Shown here: positions 1 to 5,596 of the stretch, piece by piece
Layout of the letters: every line of letters begins with the position of its first letter
Position numbering within the stretch: the stretch's first letter is position 1
Assembly: GCA_025937115.1 (NCBI GenBank)
Contig: JAICSB010000248.1
Span: 1-5,596 of the forward strand
Source: Pseudonocardiaceae bacterium
GTDB lineage: Bacteria; Actinomycetota; Actinomycetes; Mycobacteriales; Pseudonocardiaceae
Length of the DNA stretch: 5,596 nucleotides
Reading direction: 5' to 3'
Notes under the pieces: generated by a model
Told to the model about the DNA's origin: nothing
What the model saw: only the letters and a program-made list of their open reading frames with translations
Databases searched by the model: none
Position numbers and translations under genes: made by a program

Positions 1-251
1 ATCCACAACAGCAGCACGATCGCTCCGACGACGATCGAGACAGTGCCGATCGAGCGATGGAGGTGGCTGGCCAAACCCTGGTGCAGCACGTCCCACGGCA
101 TGTTGCCAAGGCGGGAACGGATCAACAGCGCCATGGAAACGCCGTAGAGCGTCAAACCCGCGGCAAGCTGGCCGAGCCGTCGACCCAGTCGGGATGGCCG
201 AGCGGATGACGGTACCGAGATCGCTTGTCGCACCCAGCTAGTGTGAGTCAT
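1..251 (-). CDS. yczE: YczE/YyaS/YitT-family membrane protein, N-terminal part (runs off left edge)
   Basis: The reverse strand is open from an ATG at 249-251 to the left edge, giving 83 codons with no stop. After about 20 polar residues comes RLGRRLGQLAAGLTLYGVSM, starting a first membrane helix (about residues 27-45). Then follows a loop with RLGNMPWDVLHQGLA (residues 47-61) and the start of a second helix (about 68-83, IGTVSIVVGAIVLLLW). The basic start, the LYG..MAL helix and the LG..PWDVL.QGL loop are what I recognise as the YczE/YyaS/YitT family, integral membrane proteins of unknown substrate. The family is commonly divergent from a MocR regulator called YczR, which is the arrangement here and supports the call. 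The start is the outermost Met; a GTG at codon 7 is an alternative. No Shine-Dalgarno precedes the ATG, and an operator-like repeat abuts it directly. The C-terminal part lies outside the window. The symbol is a family-level assignment; the function is unknown. Confidence 0.82.
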   Translation of the reverse strand, partial: MTHTSWVRQAISVPSSARPSRLGRRLGQLAAGLTLYGVSMALLIRSRLGNMPWDVLHQGLASHLHRSIGTVSIVVGAIVLLLW

Positions 252-298
252 GATTGGACTGTGAACTACGGTCCAATCTGCGGTCAGTGGCATGATTG
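249..298. promoter_or_regulatory. Candidate MocR/YczR operator between the divergent genes
   Basis: GATTGGAC at 252-259 is mirrored perfectly by GTCCAATC at 271-278, an 8-base inverted repeat with 11 bases between arms and 19 bases from arm to arm. In addition CATGATTG occurs twice in direct orientation, at 249-256 and 291-298, 42 bases apart (about four helical turns, 34 bases between copies). The shared core GATTG is therefore present three times: direct at 252-256 and 294-298, inverted at 274-278. The best-studied MocR protein, GabR of Bacillus subtilis, recognises two direct repeats plus one inverted repeat in its target promoter, so the layout fits a MocR operator. The site overlaps both start codons, which suggests repression of both genes and autoregulation. 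Binding itself is inferred from position and symmetry. Confidence 0.55.
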
Positions 299-1722
299 AT
301 GGTGCCGCCTCAACGGTGGCTGGGCTCGTAGGTGAACTGGCGGGTGAGCGTCCGCCGCGCTATGCGGCGCTGGCCGGGCGTATCCGGTTGCTTATCGCGG
401 ACGGCCGGCTGGCCGTCGGGATCCGGTTGCCGGCCGAGCGTGAGCTCGCCAGCGCACTGCTGCTGAGCCGGACCACGGTCACCGCCGCCTACCGGCGGCT
501 GCGCGAGGACGGCTGGGCCAGTGCCCGCCACGGCGCAGGGACCTGGACGTCGCTGCCCGCGGGAACCGCATACGGCGCCTGGGCGCCGGCTCTGCCCACC
601 GCCGGGGTTCTCGATCTCGCGCACGCCGCGCCGGCGGCCCCGCCTGAGATCGTCACCGCGTTCATCGCGGCACTGGCCGATCTTCCACGGCTGCTACCCG
701 GCCACGGCTACCATCCCGCCGGCTTGCCGGAGCTGCGGGCGCGGGTCGCGCAGTGGTACACCTCCCGTGGGCTGGCGACCACGCCCGAGCAGATCCTCAT
801 CACGGCTGGTGCACTCAACGGCATCACGGTCGCGCTGGACGTGCTCATCGGTCCGGGCGACCGGATCCTCGTCGAACATCCCAGCTACCCGAACGCGCTG
901 GATGCCATCCGGGCCAGCGGGGCCCGCGCGGTGCCGGTGGCCATCGACGCAGCGGATCCCGCCGCCGTCGCCGCCGACGTCACCCGGGTCGCTCGCCAAA
1001 CCAGCCCCCGGCTGGCCTACCTCATGCCGGACTTCCAGAACCCCACCGGTCTACTCCTCGACGCGGAGCAGCGGGGGCGCCTCGCGGCCGGCCTGCACGG
1101 ATCGGGCACTATTGCGCTGATCGATGAGACCCTTGTCGAACTCGGCTTGGACATCGCGCCCGCAGCGCCCTTCGCGGCGTTCGCCCGGGCTGATCTGGCG
1201 GCCACTGTCGGCTCGCTGAGCAAGGCTTTCTGGGGTGGCCTGCGGGTCGGATGGTTGCGCGCCGAAGCCACCCTCATCCAACGGCTGACGGCTGCGGCGG
1301 TACGTGCTCAGCTGTCCGGGCCGGTGCTCGAGCAGCTTGCCGCCTGTCACTTGCTCGACTCCGCCGAGACCACATTGCCGGCGCATCGCGACCGGTTGCG
1401 GGCCCAGCGCGACGCGCTCGTCTGCGCGCTTGGCGCTGCACTGCCCAGTTGGCAGGTGCCGGTGCCGCCTGGCGGACTGGTGCTGTGGTGCAGACTCCCA
1501 GTGCCGATCTCCAATGCCCTGGTCGACGCCGCGCAGCGGCGCGGACTGCGGTTGGCGGCCGGCCCTCGGTTCGGCGCCGGTCACGCCTTCGCCGACCGGC
1601 TGCGGCTGCCCTACACCCAGCCGATCGACGTCCTGCACCGCGCGGTTGCGATCCTTGCGGAGGTGGCGGACAGCCTGCCCGCGACCGACCCGGGCTCCGC
1701 CCCGTCGCGTCTCGTGGTGTGA
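292..1722 (+). CDS. yczR: MocR-family transcriptional regulator, YczR type (GntR winged helix + PLP aminotransferase-fold domain)
   Basis: 476 residues, a normal length for MocR proteins. Residues about 20-90 form a GntR-type winged helix: GIRLPAERELA (43-53), SRTTVTAAYRRL (59-70) and the wing GAGT (81-84). After a linker, residues about 105-460 are a fold-type I aminotransferase-like domain. Visible PLP-pocket landmarks are ITAGALNG (170-177), PDFQNPTG (246-253) with N250, D278 in LIDET for the pyridine nitrogen, the Schiff-base lysine K311 in SLSKAFWGGLRVGW, and a probable carboxylate-binding R438 in RLRLPY. All key residues are present, so it should bind PLP. MocR proteins usually act as regulators that sense PLP or an amino-compound, rather than as enzymes. 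The start is the only reasonable one: an in-frame TGA lies at 262-264 and no other start codon intervenes. No Shine-Dalgarno is visible. The divergent YczE-type neighbour and shared repeat point to control of that gene and of itself. The effector is unknown; a PdxR-like role in vitamin B6 synthesis is less likely because no pdx genes are visible. Confidence 0.94.
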   Translation: MIDGAASTVAGLVGELAGERPPRYAALAGRIRLLIADGRLAVGIRLPAERELASALLLSRTTVTAAYRRLREDGWASARHGAGTWTSLPAGTAYGAWAPALPTAGVLDLAHAAPAAPPEIVTAFIAALADLPRLLPGHGYHPAGLPELRARVAQWYTSRGLATTPEQILITAGALNGITVALDVLIGPGDRILVEHPSYPNALDAIRASGARAVPVAIDAADPAAVAADVTRVARQTSPRLAYLMPDFQNPTGLLLDAEQRGRLAAGLHGSGTIALIDETLVELGLDIAPAAPFAAFARADLAATVGSLSKAFWGGLRVGWLRAEATLIQRLTAAAVRAQLSGPVLEQLAACHLLDSAETTLPAHRDRLRAQRDALVCALGAALPSWQVPVPPGGLVLWCRLPVPISNALVDAAQRRGLRLAAGPRFGAGHAFADRLRLPYTQPIDVLHRAVAILAEVADSLPATDPGSAPSRLVV

Positions 1723-1739
1723 GCTGGTAAGCGCGCCCG

Positions 1740-2675
1740 TCAGTTCGCCGCTGCGTCTCGGTGCAACCAGCGAGCCACCTCTGGGTCGCCCAGCTCAGCG
1801 ATGCGCTGGTGATATCGGCGAAGGTCGTCGCCGCTTAGCCGGGCACGCCACTGCCCGCTCGTCCCGCGGTGAAAGAACTCCGTGTTATCGCGCCAGAGAT
1901 TCTCGCCCCCGTTGGGGACGAGGTGGTCGGCCCGGCTGCGCATCTCGCTGAATCGGGCGGCCGCCACGAGCTGTGGCCACCGCGGCTCAGGCACGTCGAT
2001 GCCCAGCCGCCGGGCCAGCTGCCGCATCTGCCCTTCGAGGTCTGCCTGGAGATCGTCGTAGTGCAGTAGCACGAGATTGGGGGCGCCCGCTGTGGCCAGC
2101 CAGAAGGTTCGGATGTGGTGTACCAATCCCGCTAGGTTGGCCGACGACTCGCTGACCGGTGCCGGATTGTCTACCCACTGCCAGAACCGCTCGATGTCGG
2201 TCAGCGGTGGCTCCTGCGGTCCGTCGAGCTGCAGTTCGTCGAGGTCGGCGAGGCCGACCGCCTTGCGGCGGGCGGCGAAGAAGGCGTCCATGTCGAGGTT
2301 GGCCAGGTGGTTGGACCAGGAGAAGCCGGCATCGCGGGGGTCGCGGCCAACGCAGACGTAGGTCACCCGGTCGTCGAACGGCAGACCGTCGAGGGGCGTG
2401 TGCGTTTTGATGAACCGCCGGTGCGGTTGCGCCGCGAGCGCCGCGACAAGATCGTCGCGGTCGGTCGTCAGCATGTCGAGCCATGGTGAGATCTCAGCAA
2501 GCGGCGCAGCGAAGTCCGGGGTTTGGAAGATCAGCAGGGCGCAGATCATCTGCGTCCAGGTCGTGCCGCATTTCGCCGGAGTGCTGATCACGATGTCGCC
2601 GTCGCGGAACTGGAAGCCCTCCCACCGGGCACTGTCCGCCACGACCGACCGGTACCGCACCACCGCATCAGGCAT
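1740..2675 (-). CDS. PAPS-dependent sulfotransferase (Sulfotransfer_1 family, resembling M. tuberculosis Rv1373)
   Basis: A cytosolic-type sulfotransferase that should move a sulfuryl group from 3'-phosphoadenylyl sulfate to a hydroxyl acceptor. Counting from the outermost possible start (TTG at 2682-2684, 314 residues), the 5'-phosphosulfate loop is STPAKCGTTWTQ (34-45) with K38. The likely catalytic base is H95 in FIKTHTPLDGLP. The 3'-phosphate element is YVCVGRDPRDAGFS (109-122) with R114 and S122, and the C-terminal PAPS motif is RGTSGQWR (273-280). All essential elements are present and the length is normal. From memory, the runs around RYRSVVADSARW, DGDIVIS, SPWLD and HRRFIKTHTPLDGL match Rv1373, described as a glycolipid sulfotransferase, so a lipid or glycolipid acceptor is plausible but unproven. 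Three starts lie within ten bases: TTG at 2682-2684, GTG at 2679-2681 and ATG at 2673-2675. I chose ATG (311 residues) by codon preference; none has a good Shine-Dalgarno. It is convergent with the regulator gene (17-base gap) and 65 bases downstream of the ABC permease on the same strand. Confidence 0.93.
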   Translation of the reverse strand: MPDAVVRYRSVVADSARWEGFQFRDGDIVISTPAKCGTTWTQMICALLIFQTPDFAAPLAEISPWLDMLTTDRDDLVAALAAQPHRRFIKTHTPLDGLPFDDRVTYVCVGRDPRDAGFSWSNHLANLDMDAFFAARRKAVGLADLDELQLDGPQEPPLTDIERFWQWVDNPAPVSESSANLAGLVHHIRTFWLATAGAPNLVLLHYDDLQADLEGQMRQLARRLGIDVPEPRWPQLVAAARFSEMRSRADHLVPNGGENLWRDNTEFFHRGTSGQWRARLSGDDLRRYHQRIAELGDPEVARWLHRDAAAN

Positions 2676-2683
2676 AACCACCA

Positions 2684-2703
2684 ACGCTAGGGGGCGACGC
2701 TAG
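2684..2703 (-). promoter_or_regulatory. Direct repeat with possible -10 element upstream of the sulfotransferase gene
   Basis: Read on the minus strand, CTAGCGT occurs twice, at 2697-2703 and 2684-2690, with a 13-base period. Each copy contains TAGCGT, which fits the TANNNT form of actinobacterial -10 boxes. The upstream copy (2697-2702) would put a transcription start roughly 15 bases before the ATG at 2675. No convincing -35 box is seen at the right distance. It is either a weak separate promoter for the sulfotransferase or a chance repeat. Confidence 0.22.
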
Positions 2704-2740
2704 ATGCCACCAGGGGCACGGACCGATCGAAAGTGCGTGG

Positions 2741-3595
2741 TCAGGCTTCGCGTGTGGCTGTTCTGGCTAGGGCGAGGGCCAGGCCGATCAGCAGGTAGCA
2801 GGCCGCGCGGAGGCTGGTTGAGGCCAAACCGTCCAGCGGTAAGGGATCGCGCAACACATCGGTGATCGTGAACCACCCGGTGGTCAGCAGTAATGGTTGG
2901 AGCCAGTCCAGAGCGGGGATGGCGGAGAGCACCCCGAACACGATCAGGGCGCCCAACACCGCCGCGAGTACCACCAGCGGGTGTTCGGTGGCCGAGGACA
3001 CCGCCAGGGCGATTGCGCCGACCGCGGCGAGCTGACCCACTGTCCAGGCCGCAGCCAACGACACCCGCAGTAGTGCCGACGCTGGTCCGATCTCGGTCCC
3101 AGACATCGTGAGCATGCCGTGGGCGGTCCCGGACGGGCCGACCAACACCAACCCGGTGACGATGCCCAGCACGGCGACGGCGGCGACCGCGGCCACCGCG
3201 ACGGCCAGCACGCCGACCGCCTTGACCAACACCAGCCGGGTCCGGCTGACCGGGGCCAACAGCAGCCCGCGCAGCGTTCCGTGTGCGGACTCCCCGGCCA
3301 GCGCATCGGCGGCGGCCATCGTCACGGCCAGCGGCAACAGCAGAGCCAACGAGATGGACAGCGCCGCCACCGGCAGCACCAGCCCGTTACCGGCGATCTG
3401 AGTGAGCAGGCCCGACCCGCCCGGCGAGTCGGTTGCCACGATGCCGATCCCCATCAACACCGGAATCAGCGCGAGTATCCCCAGCACGATCTGGGTGCGC
3501 GGCCGGCGCAGCACCCAGCGCAGCTCGCTTCGCAGCACCCGCCCCAGCGGCGCGCGGACCAGGGCGGCAGTGCCCTCCGGGACAGGGATGGTCAC
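2741..3595 (-). CDS. ABC-2 family transporter permease
   Basis: 284 residues, the membrane partner of the ATPase encoded just upstream. About six hydrophobic helices are seen at roughly residues 35-54, 71-95, 122-152, 174-200, 206-228 and 263-278, the usual ABC-2 permease topology. After helix 2 comes DALAGESAHGTLRGLLLAPV (97-116), the E..GTLR..L..P segment typical of ABC-2 permeases, thought to contact the ATPase. The N-terminus carries a basic stretch (residues 18-33, rich in Arg), consistent with a cytoplasmic start. The start is GTG at 3593-3595, which overlaps the ATPase stop as GTGA, and GAGGG six bases upstream serves as ribosome binding site, so the two genes are probably translationally coupled. 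Expected to form a homodimer with two ATPase subunits in the plasma membrane. Substrate and direction cannot be read from sequence; this class mostly exports drugs, peptides or lipids. No periplasmic binding protein gene is present, which favours export. Confidence 0.92.
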   Translation of the reverse strand: MTIPVPEGTAALVRAPLGRVLRSELRWVLRRPRTQIVLGILALIPVLMGIGIVATDSPGGSGLLTQIAGNGLVLPVAALSISLALLLPLAVTMAAADALAGESAHGTLRGLLLAPVSRTRLVLVKAVGVLAVAVAAVAAVAVLGIVTGLVLVGPSGTAHGMLTMSGTEIGPASALLRVSLAAAWTVGQLAAVGAIALAVSSATEHPLVVLAAVLGALIVFGVLSAIPALDWLQPLLLTTGWFTITDVLRDPLPLDGLASTSLRAACYLLIGLALALARTATREA

Positions 3596-4557
3596 TTGTG
3601 ACCCTCGGTCAGCTGGGCGAACAGCTCGTCCAACCCGGTCCGCCAGCGCTGCACCTCGTGTACCGCCACCCCCGCGCCGACCAGCAACGCAACCACTGTC
3701 GGCGGGTCGGTTCCGGCGAGCTCGACATGTACCCCGGCGGGGTGGATCGCGGCACCGATCCCGGCCGCGCGCAACGCCTGCACCGCTATCGCGGAATCGG
3801 GGGTGCGCACCTCCAGCGCGGGTGCCTCGCCGTCGAGCAGGGCGGCCAACGGACCCGCGGCGATCAGTGACCCGTGATCGAGCACCGCGACATGCGTGCA
3901 GGTCGCCTCGACCTCGGCGAGCAGGTGCGACGACACCAGCACGGTGGCGCCGCCGGCATGCAGCTCCGCGATGATCGTCCGCACGTCCCGAGTACCAGCC
4001 GGATCCAAGCCGTTGGTCGGTTCGTCGAGGATCACCAGCCGCCGAGGCACCAGCAGCGCCGCAGCTAGGCCGAGACGCTGTTTCATGCCCAGCGAATAGG
4101 CGCGGTAGCGCCGCCCCGCGGCACTGGACAGGCCGACTCGGCTCAGGACGCCCTGCACCGCATCCGCGATCGCTCGGCTGGACAGCAGTGGCTCAGCTGC
4201 CGCGCACCGCCGCAGGTTCTCCCGGCCGGACAGGAACGGGTGAAACCCAGGGCCTTCCACCAGCGCCCCGACATGCGGCAGCACCGCGCCGGCGGCGGCC
4301 GGCATGGGCGCTCCCAGCAGCTCCACCGTGCCCGCGGTGGGTCGGGACAGCGCGAGAAGCATGCGGATCATCGTGGTCTTACCCGAACCGTTCGGGCCCA
4401 GCACACCCAGCACGGCACCGGCCGGCACGTCTAGGTCCACGCCGGACACCGCCACGGTGGAGCCGAACACCTTGCGCAGGCCACGGACCCGGATCGCCGG
4501 CGCTTGCACCTCAACCGGCGAAGTGGTCGCGGCAGGGGTGGCCGAGCCGGCCGTCAC
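3592..4557 (-). CDS. ABC transporter ATP-binding protein (BcrA/CcmA type)
   Basis: 321 residues; powers the adjacent ABC-2 permease by ATP hydrolysis at the inner face of the membrane. The nucleotide-binding domain spans about residues 21-240: Walker A GPNGSGKT (54-61), signature YSLGMKQRLGLA (154-165), Walker B RLVILDEPTNGLDP (173-186) with D178 and E179, and the switch histidine H211 in SSHLL. The Q-loop position reads GALVEGPGFHPFLSG (97-111), with Glu or Val in place of the usual Gln; from memory this occurs in BcrA-like exporters. Residues about 245-316 form the C-terminal accessory domain common in this class. The start is GTG at 4555-4557, four bases after the stop of the upstream gene, with GAGGGA eight bases before it. 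The first 20 residues (Ala/Thr/Pro-rich) precede the domain and look like an unstructured tail. The end overlaps the permease start by four bases, so the two subunits are likely made in step. The substrate is unknown. Confidence 0.96.
   Translation of the reverse strand: MTAGSATPAATTSPVEVQAPAIRVRGLRKVFGSTVAVSGVDLDVPAGAVLGVLGPNGSGKTTMIRMLLALSRPTAGTVELLGAPMPAAAGAVLPHVGALVEGPGFHPFLSGRENLRRCAAAEPLLSSRAIADAVQGVLSRVGLSSAAGRRYRAYSLGMKQRLGLAAALLVPRRLVILDEPTNGLDPAGTRDVRTIIAELHAGGATVLVSSHLLAEVEATCTHVAVLDHGSLIAAGPLAALLDGEAPALEVRTPDSAIAVQALRAAGIGAAIHPAGVHVELAGTDPPTVVALLVGAGVAVHEVQRWRTGLDELFAQLTEGHK
3602..3606 (-). promoter_or_regulatory. Ribosome binding site of the ABC permease gene
   Basis: GAGGG on the minus strand lies six bases before the GTG start at 3593-3595, inside the last codons of the ATPase gene. 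It supports this GTG as the permease start. Confidence 0.7.
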
Positions 4558-4561
4558 CTGG

Positions 4562-5596
4562 TCAGTCCCTCGCCAACGCTTTGCGCAGGCGGTGCGGGTT
4601 CATCAGACCTGTTGTCGGCTGCCCGGCGCGTTCGGTTTGCAGCAGGATCGCTTCGACGTCGTCGATGATGCTGCGCAGTTCGGCGCGGATGGCGGGATTG
4701 TCGGAGGCGGCAGCTTCGCGCGGACTCAGATCACCGATCACGCCGGGAGCGTCCAGCCAGCTTGTCTCGGCGTCGCGGCTCAGGCGGTCGGCGGCGGCGT
4801 CCGCGTCGGTGGCAGCCGTCGGGTCGAGAAAGTAGCTCTCCAGGATGATGGCGCGGCCTTCGCGGCCGTCGGGCTCCTCGCTGACGCGCTTGGCCTGCCG
4901 GTTGAGTTCGACGGCTTCCGGGACGACGTCGCGCAGCTGGGTTTCGAGGTCGGCCAGCCGCGCGAGAGAGTTCGCGGAAACAGTGAGGTTATCGCCGGTC
5001 CGTTGAATCACCCCGAGGTTCAACACCCGCCCGTCGGGCAGCTGCCGGTGCCAGGCGACGACGTCCTCGTCGGTCCGGTTCAACCGCTCGATGAGGCGCT
5101 CGAAGGCCTCCTGCGGACTAGGCGTCTGGTAGGTGACGCTGCACTCGTACAGGTCGTCGCCGTCACTGTTGCGGAACTGGATGGGCGGCTCGGGAGCGAA
5201 GAAGTCCGCGATCTGCTCCATCGATGGACCTGAGGCGAGCAGGCCGGCCAGCTCGCGACGGCGTGGCCGGGAGACGTGGACGGGCACCGCGAGCATTCGA
5301 GGTCGGGTGTCGTCCCGCAGTACCCGGCCGCAGAACAGCTCCAGCCGCTGCGCGGACTGCGAGAACAACGTGTCGACCAGCTCGATCGAGTCGCCGTCCG
5401 GTAGCGCGCGCAGCGTGACGCTGGTGTCCCGGGCAACGTCGACCGACTCATAGAGGCTGACCGGGATCTGCTGCCAGTCCTCGATGAGCTGGCGTTCGTC
5501 TGGGCGCAGCCAGTGACCTCGGGCGGCGAGGAACTTCTGCACCAGGCCGCCGTGGAACAACGCAAGATCGAGCATGAACATCGCGTACCGTTGCGC
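4562..5596 (-). CDS. C-terminal part of a SEC-C-associated actinobacterial protein of unknown function (start beyond right edge)
   Basis: The frame is open through the right edge: five codons (AQRYA) precede the first Met at 5579-5581, and MFMLDLALFHGGLVQKFLA looks like the middle of a domain, so the true start is probably outside the window. Numbering from that Met (339 residues), the segment WLRPDERQLIEDW (24-36), LYESVDV (43-49), TLRALPDG (56-63) and the C-terminal WLDAPGVIGDLSPREAAA (275-292) with a final GLMNPHRLRKAL (325-336) are the pattern I recall from actinobacterial proteins annotated as SEC-C domain-containing. The zinc-binding SEC-C cysteine motif itself is not visible: only C84 and C147 occur here, and in these proteins I expect it N-terminally, outside the window. 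The WLD..P....L.PREA segment also resembles the toxin-binding domain of Xre/MbcA-type antitoxins (DUF2384). There are no membrane helices and the protein is acidic. Its stop lies four bases before the ABC ATPase start, indicating one operon. The function is unknown. Confidence 0.68.
   Translation of the reverse strand, partial: AQRYAMFMLDLALFHGGLVQKFLAARGHWLRPDERQLIEDWQQIPVSLYESVDVARDTSVTLRALPDGDSIELVDTLFSQSAQRLELFCGRVLRDDTRPRMLAVPVHVSRPRRRELAGLLASGPSMEQIADFFAPEPPIQFRNSDGDDLYECSVTYQTPSPQEAFERLIERLNRTDEDVVAWHRQLPDGRVLNLGVIQRTGDNLTVSANSLARLADLETQLRDVVPEAVELNRQAKRVSEEPDGREGRAIILESYFLDPTAATDADAAADRLSRDAETSWLDAPGVIGDLSPREAAASDNPAIRAELRSIIDDVEAILLQTERAGQPTTGLMNPHRLRKALARD
4566..4571 (-). promoter_or_regulatory. 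Ribosome binding site of the ABC ATPase gene
   Basis: GAGGGA on the minus strand lies eight bases before the GTG start at 4555-4557 and within the last codons of the SEC-C-like gene. It decides the ATPase start and indicates translational coupling to the upstream gene. Confidence 0.7.

Noticed and set aside
1051..1638. 195-codon minus-strand open frame opposite the regulator
   Set aside because: Lies antisense to the PLP domain, whose catalytic motifs are intact; no recognisable domain or ribosome binding site.
292..1722. Annotation of the regulator as a plain aminotransferase or as PdxR
   Set aside because: The N-terminal winged helix shows it is a MocR regulator; no pdxS/pdxT or other B6 genes are in view, while the YczE-type neighbour fits YczR.
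1304..1951. 215-codon plus-strand open frame across the end of the regulator and into the sulfotransferase
   Set aside because: Overlaps conserved parts of both real genes in another frame; Arg/Ser/Cys-rich with no motif.
2716..2739. Possible hairpin (GCAC ... GTGC) between the permease and sulfotransferase genes
   Set aside because: Only four paired bases around a 13-base loop and no T run; too weak to call a terminator or operator.
3119..3601. 160-codon plus-strand open frame opposite the permease
   Set aside because: Low-complexity Gln/Arg/Gly/His-rich product antisense to a clear membrane protein; a shadow frame.
4304..5233. 309-codon plus-strand open frame opposite the ATPase and the SEC-C-like gene
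   Set aside because: It crosses two well-supported minus-strand genes and their junction, and its sequence shows no family motif; it is a product of high GC content.
1..5596. A defence island, prophage or mobile element
   Set aside because: No transposase, integrase, repeats, tRNA or defence-family motifs; all genes share similar high-GC codon use.

Overview
The window reads as high-GC actinobacterial chromosome, most likely Mycobacterium or a close relative. Reasons: coding is dense, codons prefer G or C in third position, GTG starts are used, and the sulfotransferase closely resembles, from memory, the M. tuberculosis Rv1373 type. No RNA gene, insertion sequence, CRISPR array or phage-like segment is visible, and no gene-free stretch exceeds about 65 bases.

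Left part (1-1722): a divergent pair. On the minus strand is the start of a YczE/YyaS/YitT-type membrane protein, running off the left edge. On the plus strand is a complete MocR-family regulator of the YczR type (GntR-like winged helix fused to an aminotransferase-fold PLP domain). The 40-base region between them holds a perfect 8-base inverted repeat, and a GATTG element occurs three times: two direct copies at the two start codons and one inverted copy between them. This is the likely operator from which the regulator controls itself and the membrane gene.

Middle (1740-2675, minus): a PAPS-dependent sulfotransferase, convergent with the regulator and only 17 bases from its stop. A 65-base leader upstream carries a 7-base direct repeat.

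Right part (2741-5596, minus): a tightly packed set transcribed right to left. First is the C-terminal part of a protein resembling the SEC-C-associated actinobacterial family, with its start beyond the right edge. Four bases later comes an ABC-transporter ATPase of the BcrA/CcmA type, then an ABC-2 permease overlapping it by 4 bases (GTGA). The ATPase and permease together should form a two-component membrane transporter, probably an exporter of unknown substrate. The sulfotransferase follows on the same strand and may be read through from this operon, but the 65-base gap leaves that open.

Nothing here forces the conclusion that a new system is present. The items most worth checking are the three-site operator of the regulator pair and the coupling of the SEC-C-like protein to the transporter.
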